The notes: generated from the letters alone by a model not told the origin. 64,000 nucleotides of DNA from Dermatemys mawii (GCA_007922305.1 ML677334.1:16208764-16272763), one strand, 5' to 3'; shown: positions 24,799 to 37,244, counted from the stretch's first letter. A program made the numbers and translations.

Positions 24799-25457
24799 TG
24801 TGATGGGGCAAGGCCAGATGACTATAGGAAAGTGCTGAAGAACAGATATGTGAGTCTCAGGCTAAACAAATCCCTGGTACCACTGGAACCTTCTAGAAAT
24901 CAGTAGAAACAGCTAGCCTGATTGAGACACCTGAAGCCAATCAGGGACTGGCTGAAACCAGTTAAAAGCCTTCCAGTTAGTCAGGTGGATGTGGATGTCA
25001 GGAGTTGCGGGAAGAAGTTGTGCTGTTGGTGACACTGAGTGATAGACATATCATACACAAGGAAAGAAGCCCTGAGGTAAGGGTGAAGTGGAATTTGAAG
25101 AAGTGGGGACTGCCGTGGGGAAGTAGCCCAGGTAATTGTATTATGTTTTGTGGCTAAAAGGTCAGCCATCTTAGCTGATACTATTAGGGTCCCTGGGATG
25201 GAGCCCGGAGTAGAGGGCGGGTGTGGGCTCCCCGCTTTCTACCTCCCCTAATTAATCACTGAGATTGGGAGACAACTGAGACTGTACCAGGAAAGAGAGC
25301 TTCTCCTCACTGGCTTATGATGAAATGGCTCAATAGGCTGTTACCTTGTCTCTAGAGAGAGAAGGGCCACGTGGAGGGTCACAGTGAGCCTCTGAGGCTA
25401 GTGAAATCTACCAGGAAACGCAGAATCCACAAAGATAAAGGACAGAGCTTCGTCACA
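24799..25457. mobile_element. Solo LTR, copy 2 of the 20109 family
   Basis: It begins TGTGATGGGGC and ends TCACA. It shares long blocks with copy 1, including GACACCTGAAGCCAATCAGG, GACTGGCTGAAACCAG, GTCAGCCATCTTAGCTG and TACTATTAGGGTCCCTGGG. The flanking tetranucleotides CTAT and CTGT (24795-24798, 25458-25461) may be a decayed TSD. It holds a segment missing from copy 1 (about 25250-25330). Same orientation as copy 1. Confidence 0.7.
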
Positions 25458-26011
25458 CTGTACATATATAACACAAAAAGGAGCTATGTTAATAGAATGT
25501 TAAGGCTTCAAAGTGAAACACCCCAAAGTTAGGAAATGCCAGTACTGAAGCTATCCAGGCAACATTAGTTTAGTCCATTTGTGAGTATTCATTATGATAC
25601 AGTATTTAATTATACAATAACATTATTTTCCACAGGACCATTGTCTCATTGAGAACCCAGAAATGCTAGAGCTTCTTGGGTAAATGGTTGAATGGGTTTT
25701 ATTTTATATTAGCAAATCTTATTTTTTTCTGATCACATCATCAGAAGCAACTGAATCATTTTAGTTGAAACTTTCCAGAAATATTCAGCTTGAAGTAGAC
25801 AGCCAGCATGGAAAAGTTCAGCCTGATCAGTTGAAGTTTAGGAACATTATTAGGAATTTAAAATGGGGTATTATAATGGGATGTGTTGGACAACCTTAAG
25901 TATAAGCAGCACTACCAGCTCCACCTATGATAAATGATGGGGTTATGGAAACATTGAGACTCAGTCAACATAATATGGTTAAATGCAGAGGTATTAAACT
26001 TTATTTAATAA
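25458..26011. other. Unclassified AT-rich sequence
   Basis: Nothing recognisable. Confidence 0.45.
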
Positions 26012-26025
26012 CTAACACCTAACAG

Positions 26026-26157
26026 TCTATGAATCCGATGAAGTGGGCTATAGCCCACAAAAGCTTATGCTGAAATAAACTGGTTAGTCTCTAAGGTGCT
26101 CAAAGTCTTCCTCATCTTATTTACCGATACAGACTAACACAGCTGCTAATCTTAAAC
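26026..26157 (+). mobile_element. 132-bp hammerhead-like SINE/Penelope-tail insertion, copy 2
   Basis: It starts TCTATGAATCCGATGAAGTG and ends after ACAGACTAACACAGCTGC. It is bounded by a perfect 14-bp direct repeat CTAACACCTAACAG (26012-26025 and 26158-26171), a convincing TSD. It shares AGCTTATGCTGAAATAAACT and TTAGTCTCTAAGGTG with copy 1, so the two belong to one subfamily distinct from copy 3. The hammerhead-like core here is CCGATGA, stem GTGGGCTATAGCCCAC, then AAAA in place of GAAA. Confidence 0.75.
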
Positions 26158-26171
26158 CTAACACCTAACAG

Positions 26172-27296
26172 AGGTACAACACTCCAAATTACCTGGCATG
26201 GTTGTTCCAGTTTTTATGTGAACTGGCACCAATGGCACTATCAACCTGAAGGCATGTATGAAAACCATGCCATCCCTGTTCCTTCACATCTGCCAGGGGA
26301 CCTTGAATGGAAGGAAAAGTGCTTGTCTGCTCCCCTTCTGCACAACTGATGGAGGAGAGATGAGATGAGAGGACCCACAAGGTGTATCATAGAGACACAT
26401 TCCCTCTCCATATCAGGTGAGTGCCCAGTACCAATACCCAGGAATCCATGAGGTTTTTGTGTCCCCCACCATTCACACCTTCTCAAGCCCACCAACTGCA
26501 CTGGAACATGTCAGAGTTAAATTGCTATTTAAACTCCCCAAAATCAGCCCCTCTAGATGCCAGGCAGAAGATGAGGAAGGGGAAAAACTTACACAGCACT
26601 TTGCCAATTTTTCTGTTTGGAAACAATCATTTCCAGACCCCCAAATTGGTGATCAGCCAAAGTCCCTCCATTACAGAAGATTCAGCAGTTAGCTGAAGAG
26701 TTAGGCTGAACCAAAAAGTCAACAATGGCTACTCTATACAAGAAGCAAAGTTTATCACTCCCCACCTACCCACCAGTGGACTATAGCTAATCACCTAGTC
26801 TCACACAACCCCCATCATCCAATGGTAGCAGTGGTGGGTAGGACCAATCTGAGTCTGGACACGGGTGCAGCATGTAATCCCCATCCTCAGGGATATACAG
26901 CATCAGTAACAGGATGAAAGAAGAGGCGAGAATGGGATATGAAGTAATAGGCCCTACTTGCTGAAAGGAAGGAAAGGACATATTGAACATTGCCTCAGTC
27001 CCTCCCAGCCAAGATCTCCCCCCCACCACCCTCCAGTAGGATGTCTTCAATGCCCTTTGCATCAGCAAAGCCCCACCACAGCTAGTGGTGAGCAGTTTTG
27101 TGAGCCCAATTCACAAACGTGACTCTTTTTTCTCAGACAATGCAAGTGAAAAATGACTATGATTCTGCCTAATCTAGTTTTGTATCATTCTTAGTTTAGA
27201 AATTTCCCCTTGAGCTTGCACAAAAAAAGCTTATTGTGTTCACTGTAAATGCTTCAGATGTTGCTTTTCTATGATAATAACACAGTCAGCCCTGAA

Positions 27297-27327
<31 letters not shown>

Positions 27328-27480
27328 ATCAGGAAATACAAAGAGCAACTACAATAGATGTTGGGTAATTGATTCTGAATTTCTGACAGTCTTTTCTTAA
27401 TAAACACGTAACTCTGAATACAAGTGTGGTGTGACTATTGTGAATACCTATTATACAAGATATCAAACGAAAACAAAAAA
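26172..27480. other. Unclassified; contains a TATT microsatellite
   Basis: No gene evidence. A (TATT)n run occupies 27297-27326. Overlapping frames at 26417-26696 and the minus frame 26787-27068 have no known motif. Confidence 0.4.
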
Positions 27481-27499
27481 CAAAACAAGGACAGCTTTT

Positions 27500-27890
27500 G
27501 TTCCTAAGGAAGCATTAAACATGCTGATTAAATTGCACAGGGCATTCAGCTGCTTTTGTCTGAAGGAATTTACAAGTGGCTTCAGTTATTTTGAGTGAAG
27601 TGACGGTAGTTTCTTGGCCAGGTTGTAGAAGGTTTTTAAAGGCCAAGACTAAAGCAATGGAAATTCACATGTTCAGCAGTTTCTCATTGGAATCTGTTTT
27701 TGAAGTATTTTTGTTGAACAATTTCCACATTTAAGTTGGTTACTGAGTGACCAGAGAGATTGAAGTGTTCTCCTATTGGTTTTTGAATGTTATGATTCCT
27801 GATGTCAGATTTCTGTGCATTGATTCTTTCTCTACGAAAAAGAATAAAGTGGCAATTCTTCAACAACAACAACAAAAAAAAAACTAACAA
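27500..27890 (-). mobile_element. Penelope-like retroelement fragment, minus strand
   Basis: The 68-codon minus frame (27890-27684) holds INAQKSDIRNHNIQKPIGEH followed by FNLSGHSVTNLNVEIVQQKY. This is the conserved stretch near the GIY-YIG endonuclease of Penelope/Neptune-type elements. Below 27684 the frame continues in broken form with ETAEH. The reverse transcriptase part is absent, so the copy is 5'-truncated. It abuts a plus-strand Penelope-like fragment across an A-rich junction at about 27860-27905. Confidence 0.65.
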
Positions 27891-27905
27891 ACAAACAAAA
27901 AAAAC

Positions 27906-28193
27906 ATACTCCAGTAAGAAACTGCTGAACTGGAATTAATTTGCAAACTGGATACCATTAAATAGGCTTAAATAAAGACTGGGAGTGGCTGGGTCATTAC
28001 ACAAACTGAAATCTATTTCCCCATGTTAAGTATCTGCCTACTGTTACTCACACCTTCTTGTCTACTGCTTGAAATGGACCATCCTGATTATCACTACACT
28101 TTTTTTTTTCTCCTGCTAATAATAGCTCACCTTAATTGATTAAGCCACTTAACGTTGATATGACAACCTCCATCTGTTCATGTTCTCTCTCTC

Positions 28194-28226
<33 letters not shown>

Positions 28227-28388
28227 GTATATACATTTTCCTACTGTATGTTCCACTCTATGCATCTGATTAAGTGGGTTCTAACCCATGAAGGCTTATG
28301 CCCAAATAAATTGGTTAGTCTCTAAGGTGCCACAAGTACTCCTCATTCTTTTTGTGGATACAGACTAACACGGCTACCACTCTGAAAT
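27906..28388 (+). mobile_element. Penelope-like 3' end with hammerhead-like tail, copy 3
   Basis: From about 27915 the plus strand codes ETAELELICKLDTIK and then, with frame breaks, a remnant of the element's conserved C-terminus. It is followed by a non-coding region with a CT/TG/TA microsatellite (28180-28234) and the tail CTCTATGCATCTGATTAAGT, AAATTGGTTAGTCTCTAAGG, ATACAGACTAACACGGCTAC. This ties the hammerhead-like tail of copies 1 and 2 to a Penelope-type element. The core in this copy is CTGATTA, stem, then GAAG. Confidence 0.65.
28180..28234. repeat. CT/TG/TA compound microsatellite
   Basis: TCTCTCTCTC, then about ten TG units, then TA-rich repeats, inside the Penelope-like 3' region. 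Confidence 0.9.
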
Positions 28389-29224
28389 CTAAAGAAGCAG
28401 TCGCAAAACTTTTGTTTTGTCTTGTATTTTCAGTCCCAGCAATTTCTGGTGCCAGGAATAGGCAGGCAGGTGGTGGCTAGACCGTCAGTGAAGATTGACT
28501 TGACTCACAGGAACGCCATCTCCTGCAGTTTTATTTTCCTATTGTCTGGCTATTATTAAAGATAACTAGGCAACAATAGAATACCAACAGGAAACCTTAG
28601 CTGGAAGTCTATTTTTCTTTGTCAGCTCAAATTCCTCTGGTTTAAGATTCAGGCAGTGATTATATGTCCCATACCTGCTGTTATGTTTCTTTCCTTCACT
28701 AATGAATCCCTGCAAAGAAGCAGTGGCAAAATTAATTGATTTCCTGCATGTGCTCCAAGCTTTGCTACCATATTTAAGATATCTATTATATGGAATGCAG
28801 TGTTTCTTTGCTATATGTTTTACTGGTATAGCTTTAACCAGCTCCCATTAAGAATTTCTATTTTAAATATACACACATTGCATTTCTATGCTAGTAACTG
28901 GTAGAAAGACGGATTATAGGTCAGGTTTTTGCTAATTTAATCTAAAAGTTCTGGGATGGGGGGGCTTTTTGAAGATGGCAGTAGAACTTTCACCACTGTA
29001 ATAACAGGATGAAATAATGAGCATTAATATGAAAAATGTCAAAACCTTCTACCAAAGTTGTCTTTGCAGGTTTCTGTATAATTCAGTGTACTCCTGGCAT
29101 AAGTGTACCGTGCTGGATGGATTTGTTTTAGTCTGAAAGCATACTCAAAAATAGGAGCTCTACTGTCATTTTAAATCAGATATCTTATCCACATAACTTA
29201 GAGCTTTTATATGTGTTGTGGCTT
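28389..29224. other. Unclassified AT-rich sequence
   Basis: Nothing recognisable. Confidence 0.45.
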
Positions 29225-29360
29225 AATGAGGCAGTAGTGGCTGATGGTTGGAACGGGGAACTGGGCTCTAGTTGTTCTGATGGTTAGAACAGGGAACTAG
29301 GAGTTGGGACTTGTCAGATTTACATGCCTGATTCTGTCATTGACTTACTGTGAGACCTTG
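29225..29360 (+). repeat. Old SINE (MIR-like/tRNA-derived) fragment
   Basis: GATGGTTAGAACAGGGAACT and, further on, CTGATTCTGTCATTGACTTA and TGTGAGACCTTGG resemble the tRNA-like head and core of an abundant amniote SINE. The head looks partly duplicated (29245 and 29279). The downstream part is replaced at 29361 by the duplicated 69-bp block. Confidence 0.5.
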
Positions 29361-29429
29361 GACTGTACTATAGTTAAAAGTGTACCTGTAAGGGTGGGGT
29401 CGATTATATCACCTAATGTCAGAGAAGTC
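29361..29429 (+). repeat. 69-bp direct repeat, copy A
   Basis: Matches 29930-29998 at 65 of 69 positions, same orientation, offset 569 bp. It contains TATAGTTAAAAGTGTAC and ATCACCTAATGTCAGAGAAG. It could be flanks of a lost element or a local duplication. Confidence 0.85.
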
Positions 29430-29929
29430 CCCAAGCCCCCTTGTGCCTCTTTCCCCTCCTTTTAGATAAAATAACTAACTAGCGAGGGTGTTTCTTGTGA
29501 GACTCAATTATTTATAAAGCGCCAGAAGGTGTTTTGATGATATGACATTCCCTGTGTTGTGCCTTATTTTAAATTGAAAAATAATGTAAGAAGCCCTTTA
29601 CATTAGGAAAGTTTTTTTCTCTCATATCCGTCCCCACAAACAAACAAATAATAGGAATAAGGGAGAAAATCACCCTATGCAGCCAGAAGCAGACTTAGCC
29701 ATTTTCCTGGCAAGGGTGCAAAAATGTTTTCGGTGAACACCTCCCAGTCAGCTGGGAGCAGAGCTAAAAACAAACAAAACAAAACTGGCTAATTGGGGGA
29801 GGGGAGGAAACAGCCCAAATAACTATTAATAGTTATCAAACTATGAATGTGCTATCAAATAGTAGTGTAGTGTCAGAGCAACCACCCTGCTCTCTCAACT
29901 CTAGAACCAGTTATGAGTGCAGTTTTGCT

Positions 29930-29998
29930 GACTGTAGTATAGTTAAAAGTGTACATGTAAAGGTGGGGTCGATAATATCACCTAATGTCAGAGAAGTC
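29930..29998 (+). repeat. 69-bp direct repeat, copy B
   Basis: Partner of 29361-29429. Both copies start at GACTGTA and end at GAGAAGTC. The intervening 500 bp has no recognised domain. Confidence 0.85.
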
Positions 29999-32900
29999 TT
30001 GGTCTTTGCACTGATAATTTAGCAGGCTTCCATAAACCTGGGGAGCTGTCCATTTCTGTTTACAAAATTAAAATGAGTTAAAGGATAGCATTTACAGTTC
30101 TCTGCTTGATCTTTAACATGCACATCATTTCAAGTAACCAATCAATTTGAGCTTGCACTATTTCCAATGAAAATACTGTAGGAGGCATTAGCTACCTTAG
30201 AAACTAAAAAGGGCAACAGAAAAATAGGGAAAGCAAAAAGAATAGGAAAAAAAACTGGAACAGGTTGAATGAGACAGCCTGATTTGAAAAGAAAGGGAGC
30301 CTGCATTATAAAAATTGAAAGTGTAAATTTAAAATAGAGTGACATGGGGAAAACAGGAAATCTGATAATGCAGAAATTGGTGGAAATTATCCAGCGCTTG
30401 TTCAGATTCATGTACATTTAGACTTGTACGTTTAGACTTCTCACTCTAAGAATGCACGTTTAGACTTGTCACTCTAATAAGGACAAAAAATAGAAATGGA
30501 GCAAGTCAAATCTCACAGTCTTTCTTATTCAGAATTCCCAATGAGTTTGTTTTTGACTGTCAGCTTTGACTGAGTAAGGACCCATATCTATTTTGTATTT
30601 GTACTGCAATCAGAGGCTGCAGAATGGATGCTGTAGAAACTTTGAAATATGGTCATTACCAGAACACTTGTCTGAATGGTTTCTTACATACTTCATTAAT
30701 ACTCAATGCTAATTAATTTATGTCACACTAAGGAGAAAATTGCACAGTGTTGCATATTTTATTTGTGTAGTTAATGTTAAGTCAATACCTCATTCAGCAA
30801 CATGTTTTTATAGTTGTTTTTTATAATAAGTTCAAAACACACACAAAGGGAATTAGATTAGTACACAAAAATCATTAATTTAGTTAATAAGCAGTCAAAT
30901 AAAAGCAAAAATCTTTTCAGACAATGCTAAACAATAGCATATATCTGATCAATTGTGAAAAATCCTCTCGTGTTTCCCTTGTTATTTTGCAAGCAATTCT
31001 GCTAGATGGTTGCATCATGTCACAGTTCCTTGATACAATGTAGTGCTAGAGGAAGTTGTATCAGTGCTGAAAATACACTATTCCAAACTGGCTACTAGCT
31101 AGAACTGTGTGAAATGCTCAAAACAGAATTGAAAACGCATAATTCAATTGTGTCACAAAATAAAAAAAAGTGATTTTTGCAAAAAGATATTAATTTTTTC
31201 AATGTTAATTTCAGGTAAATTAAATAATCTGAAGGTGAGTTTATAATGAAACACAAACACTCATTTTTTTTTAATGAAGGAAAAATTCATGAGAGTTCCT
31301 GGGGTGGCGGGGGCAGAGGAGGAATTAATGGACAAAAAGTTCCCTGGAATAAAATTATGAAAATGTCCTAAATCCATCTTTAACAGTAATCCAGAAAAAT
31401 CATTTCGAAAGTGAAGCAAAGAAGAAATGGATCCATATATATTTCTGTAATAATGAGAAAAACATCTTTATGTTCCTTCAAAATAATTAGGAGCAGGCCA
31501 TTTGAAGAGAATCTCACTTACATTCAGAGAATCAGCAAAAGGCTTCTGCATATTTTAGGCACCTGAGACCTCATAATAGGATTTGGGGTACATATATATT
31601 TTGCTGGTTCTCTGCAAAGAGGCGTATTTCATCCTTAGAGAACAGGAGAAAGCATTGCTTTTCCAACAGACTCAAAAATAATTTGCCAGCAAAGTTTGTA
31701 TTATAATCTGAAGTCCATCTGAAAATTTTATTAATCTTAAACATTGCCTTTCTGTTAGACAAAAGGTCAACCATTGTTTCAGCTGACATTCTTAAAATAG
31801 TAATATTTCCAGCTAGTACTTTGCAGCTTCTGATAGCCAGAGGTGCTTTTATAAAGCTAATTTAGGGCATTTTAGCACTTGTGAAAGTGAGAGATTGATA
31901 ACACTAAAAATGTAGACTGGTACACACAGCTCAGTCCAATTCACTTAATACCCTAGAACTCTGGTTTTCCAGAGCCAAGATTGTGCCTGATCACATGGTG
32001 GATTCTGATAAAGGACCCATAACAATTGACGCTAACTAAATTCATTTCGCTTGTGACTTCTGCCAGATTTAAACCACAGCTCCCAGAGCCCAATGCTTAC
32101 CCACTCTATGGGGAATATTTATTTTGAGATTTTTCTGCAAGTATTGTAATTATTTTGGCAGAGCTCTATTTGAAATCACAGCCTCATTTTGCAGGGTCTC
32201 GCAGGTCCTTTATCTGTGCAAAACATTTTATGTTCAGATACTAATGTTCTGAGACTTCAGAGTGTTGGAACAGAAGCCAATGGCACAGGGTGGGCAACAT
32301 GTTTTCAGTAAATAAAATTGGTCAAAAAAGATAAGGATGAAAATGGGGGAAAATGACACACATGTTTACTATGAGCATCTGTGCATTCACAAATCCATAC
32401 TGCAAGACTGTCTCAAATTGATATTAAGGGAGGCCATCTCTGGAAAATGAAGAATTGCTAACATGGTAATTTCCAAGCTTGAAAATTTTATTCTGTGCGT
32501 AACATTTTCACTGAACTATAATGGATCAGGAGATGGTGCACAGAAGTGATTTCACAAATTCCCCTTAAACAGAGAATATGGTATTATTTGGGGCAAAATA
32601 TATTACAGTGTGGCGTGAGCTGCAAAGATCTGGATCCAAACGTTCCAAAAGTTTGGGGTTCCAGTTAACTCATTTTATAGAGCTTAAGGCAACCCATGAC
32701 ATCCAGGTGTAGATCTAAATGTTCCAATGATTGGATTTGGGCCCATCTCTAATATATATATATGCACATTAGGGATGAGTGAAACTTGAGAGGCTCAAAT
32801 ATCACAAACTGTTGTTGAGATTCATACCTAGGGATGAAATCCTGGCCCCATCAAAGCTAGCAGAAATGTTGGCATGTAAGTTATTGGGGCTAGGCAATTT

Positions 32901-34012
32901 GTAAACCTTTTCCCTGTAACTTGACTAATGATATGTTTAATGATCATTTTAAATGAAAAATATTTTCTCACTAAATAGGTAGCCAAAGTTTCTATTAAGG
33001 ATGAAGGATACTCCTGCCAAGAGCTAGCTCAGAAATTTTTGCTAAACCAGGGACTTGATCCTGAGTTCCAACATCTTAGCTATTGCGATATTGGCTATTC
33101 TGGGCTGGGACTCCCTCTTATTTGTGAAATGGGAAAAATCTTTGATATTTCAAACAATTTCAGGGAATGCCAAACTATTTTCTGCCCAGCTCTATGTGTC
33201 CCGGCACCCAAAAGAGAGGTAGATTGATAGAAATGGCTCGTCTAAATATGATATTATGGAAGTGTTATACAGCTCCACTGTTAAGGCTACACTGAAATTT
33301 GCACTTAAAATAGGAATAAGGGAGATTGTTATCTGTCAAAAAAAGGGTACTTTCCTCAATATCACAGTCCTTACTCTTTGAAAACACAGTGAATTTCCAT
33401 GTGTCTTTTTAGTTTAAGAACTTTTTTAAAAAGTTTTTAAATCAGTCTTTTTTTATCCCACTTGCAAATAACTTCTATATTTGTTTTTCACTCTGCCAGT
33501 ATTCTGCACCATTTTCTGCCATTTTCTTTTTCCCATAGCATCACTGCAACAAAATGTAAACCTAACTATATTTAAATCTGAGTCAAATGTTCAAACTCAG
33601 GATGTTCAAGCGGTAATGAAAATTAGGTGGGTGGGAAATTGCTCACCCATATGTATTCCATGCAGGAAAAAAAAAGCATTCATGCAATGTTAAATATATA
33701 TTAAAAAATCATGCACTCAAAAGAAAAGGAATTTGTATATAGTCAGTATATATAGACCAGGTATGTGGTGGGGGTGGGGAGTGATGGTGATCACGATCTT
33801 GCAATAAAAGGTATTTATTGCATGCAACATTTTCTTCCCTCCATGACTACTTCTAACATTCCAAACATCTAAGCAACTTGGAATGGCTGCTATTTCTTTT
33901 CTTTTTTAAAAAACCTGTCCAACAAATGATTCTGTCCTTTCCTCAGAAACTTCCTGTAGTCTGAGATCCAGCTCAGGGAGTCCTGGTGCAGTGACTGTTT
34001 TATATTCCAATT
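29999..34012. other. Unclassified AT-rich sequence
   Basis: No gene or assigned element over about 4 kb. A small tandem duplication of about 27 bp (CGTTTAGACTTCTCACTCTAA and a near copy) is at 30428-30478. Short ORFs have no domains. Confidence 0.45.
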
Positions 34013-34160
34013 ACTAGCAATGTCTCAGGCCTTTTATTATTTAGCTTGGTGACTCCCAAAGGCCCCATTCAGGATCAAAGCCCCATTGTGCTAGGTGCTG
34101 TATAAACATAAAGGAAAACATAGGTTTGGTCCCAAAGGCCTACAGTCTAAATTCACAAGG
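34013..34160. repeat. Old L2/MIR-like repeat
   Basis: CCCCATTGTGCTAGGTGCTG, TATAAACATAAAGG and GGCCTACAGTCTAAATTC are the characteristic order of a widespread amniote repeat related to L2/MIR. Another copy is near 49449-49555. Confidence 0.55.
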
Positions 34161-37140
34161 GCAGACCGCTGCATTCAGATAGCATCAAACTGGGAGTCTG
34201 CATGGGTATATGGATCCTTCTGAACAGAGTACATTCAAGGACTGGGGCCTAAAAATGAGCTCCATTTTTCATCTTTCACCATTGATCCATTGGTAAACAA
34301 ACATTTCTAAATATTAAAGTGTGAATGGAAATAAAAAGAAATCATATAATTTATTTTAGCATTCTGTATTTTGTGACTGACTTTCAATACTCGGTGCTGG
34401 TTAAATAAGGGTGCTTTTTGTTTTTCTCTCAAAAGATTAGCATTTCATGAATGTGATTAGAGAGATTTGAAGTAAACAAATACTCCCTTGTTGGATGATA
34501 AATTTACATAGTTTCAGATATTGTTTCCTGTTACATTGTTATTTGTTCCTTTCTGACACACTAAGAAAGATAAAGACCCAGAATCTGAGGGAATTATATT
34601 GAGGTATTTTGCATTAATGACATTAGAGAAGCTGACTGCTGTGGGAGGTTACTAGTCAAGCAAAGCATATCATCCCCATTACCCAGGGAAGCCATGTGTG
34701 AGAGAGAAAAAAGGAGAAAAACATGCAATATTTGCCACGATAAGAAAAAGTACAGTAGCATTTTTATGACGCCTCATCTATAAAAATAGAATTTTCATTT
34801 GTGTGCAAATACTGCTGCCTGAATACTTTCCACTGTACTAAAAAAAACAACCAGACAAAAACCAAACATACAAAACCCCAAACATGCTTGGAAGCTTAAG
34901 ATTTTTAAGTCCAAAACTACAGAGAATTTAGTTGTACTGTAGGTAAATTCCTGTCCCAATGAGAGTATGATCTCTGAGATGGAGTAGCCATTGGAATAAA
35001 GTAAGTTTTTCTCAGGATGACAAAGACATAGAGAGATTATCAGCAGAAAAGGAACAAAATCTGTACCTCGAGGACATTTTTGTTATAAATATGATCTATT
35101 CATGCTTCTAAAAGGTTGTTAAAAAGCTTGATTAGGAATCAGAAATAAGAAGGACATCAACTGCAATCTATTGTTTTGTTTAATGTGGAATGTGATGTGA
35201 GTCTAGCCCAAAGCCTCCAAGTCAGGTGTGGGAAAGCTGCCTGTTCTCTGCAGAATAAAGGGAAATGTCTATTGCCCTCAAACCTATTTCCCCTCCACCC
35301 AGCCCAAGTCTTTATGTAAAATAACTAATTTGAATTAGACAGAATTAATTCATTTTACTTAACTATATCTCAGAGGAAGTGAGACAAAAGGATAATAACT
35401 GCAGCTGGAAATCTGGAATGGTTATTTATACAAAGAGTGCCTAAGCAAAACTCTTAATAAATGTAGATAGTGCTAGACAGCGGTAAATCCCAGGGGTTAT
35501 ACCAACTGTATTTAAGTAGGTTAGCATACATCTTAAATCAAATTAAAGTAACATTGAATAACTGTAGTGAAAAAAACTAACTCCTGCAAAAGCTGCAGAC
35601 ATCAGAGAGGAGTTTATATACTAGTTTTCACAAGGATTTGATTAATAAATTAGCTTTGGAAGGGAGAGTGCAGTATTCGAGCATAGAGTGCTTCAACATC
35701 TATTCCAGCTCTAGTTAATTGACTACCTAATGAATCACTTCTAAATTCATCAAAGAAAAAGAATTCCCATAGATATTTATGAATTTCTTGGTCCTGGACA
35801 ACTGTACTGAAGTCTTAGAAATGTATATATGATATTGAGGTACTGAAAATTCTAGTGACCAGGAAAAAGAATGTCAATGGGACACCAGAGAAGCGAACTC
35901 TTAACATTTATTTTATCCCATAAATCTTTCCCTTTACGCCATATGAGTTTTCTCAGAACAAAGAGAATAGGAAGTGCTCTCAATATGGCCCAATTCAGTA
36001 ATCAGGAGTATACAAGATGGCTTGATAGTACTATTAATTATGAAATTGTTAGAAAAAGTTATTGGACTATATATATAATCTAAAAATCCTTGTAGGGCCC
36101 TGAAAACATTTATAGATGTGCAAATAAAATTAAAGTTCATTCTCTTAATTATTATTTACACTTTGCATAAATTATTTTCTGTCACCCAACATTCCCCTGC
36201 ATTGTTTTGATTCTAGATAAAACAGCACTGCAGTTGTGCACTAGAACCAGAAATCAAAATGACTGCTACTAAGGAAAACTGGTATGTATAGCTCACCATC
36301 CAAATTAAGTGAAATACAGACCCAAAAGGAAACATACTATAAATGGTGAAAATAAATAAGATTGTAAAGTCACACTTGTAATGACTGAAGGTGTTGGTAT
36401 TAATTAGACAGGTACACATACTTGGCCTCATCCCCAGCTGGTGTAGAGTCAACTGGATTCCAAGATTTTACACCAGCTGTGGATTTGGCCCATTATATTT
36501 TAATTATTTTTGTCCTCCTTTATGTTGCACCATCTTTATGAAAGACCTGTGCAGACAATGATGAAATAATTGCTTCTCATCCTCTTGTTTCACCGTTTTT
36601 AACAAAATATATTATTATTGGGAAGTATCAGTCTCATTTCATTGATAGACTTAGTTAGACTTAATGGAACTGATTCAAACACACAAGTTGTATGTAACAG
36701 GGAGGAAGGATTAACTCACTTCCTCCCAGGATTTTTATCTGAAGGTGCTTGTGTCACAAGGATTGTTACAGTATGACTATCCCTCTTTCTTCACCCTCCT
36801 ATTTGGCTCTGACCCACCAGCACCCATAGCAACAAGTCCCTGGCTACAACAAAGGTGTTATTCTACTGCAACTTATCTCCACTCTGACCTTTCAGTTGCA
36901 GACCCATGATCCAGCAGCATATGCATGCTCCATGATGTAACTGTCCAAAACAGAGTGGTATTGTAATTACACAGAAACTTGTTTCATTCCTTTAGATGAT
37001 TACCTCTTTCAAAGTCTAGACTAGCTATAAAACAGGCCCATATATGGGTGGTCAGAGTGGCAAGAGAGATAATTTAAAACTGGAGGAAAATGACACATTT
37101 CTTCAAATAGGTCAATACAGACTGAACAGCAGGAAACACT
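34161..37140. other. Unclassified AT-rich sequence
   Basis: No gene or clear repeat recognised over about 3 kb. Confidence 0.45.
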
Positions 37141-37244
37141 TTGGCTGGTACATACTACGAGCTGATATAAAGAGATGTCAAAGGAAGTCATTTGCAGTGA
37201 ACAACATCAAGTTTTATTGGTTCTGCAAAAGCCAGGAATGACAG
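37141..37244 (+). repeat. 104-bp segment duplicated at 42895 (copy A)
   Basis: Identical to 42895-42998 except for two substitutions (37158 C/T, 37231 G/C). It lies in otherwise unique-looking sequence at the end of an open frame 37044-37241, which has no recognisable domain. Low divergence contrasts with the age of surrounding repeats. Confidence 0.95.

Noticed and set aside
20109..25457. A full provirus with LTRs at 20109 and 24799
   Set aside because: The first LTR is followed directly by the interrupted LINE, and no gag, pol or env frames lie between the two.
37044..37241. Possible unique exon overlapping the 104-bp duplicate
   Set aside because: No recognisable domain, no clear splice sites judged reliable by eye; frame only 65 codons.
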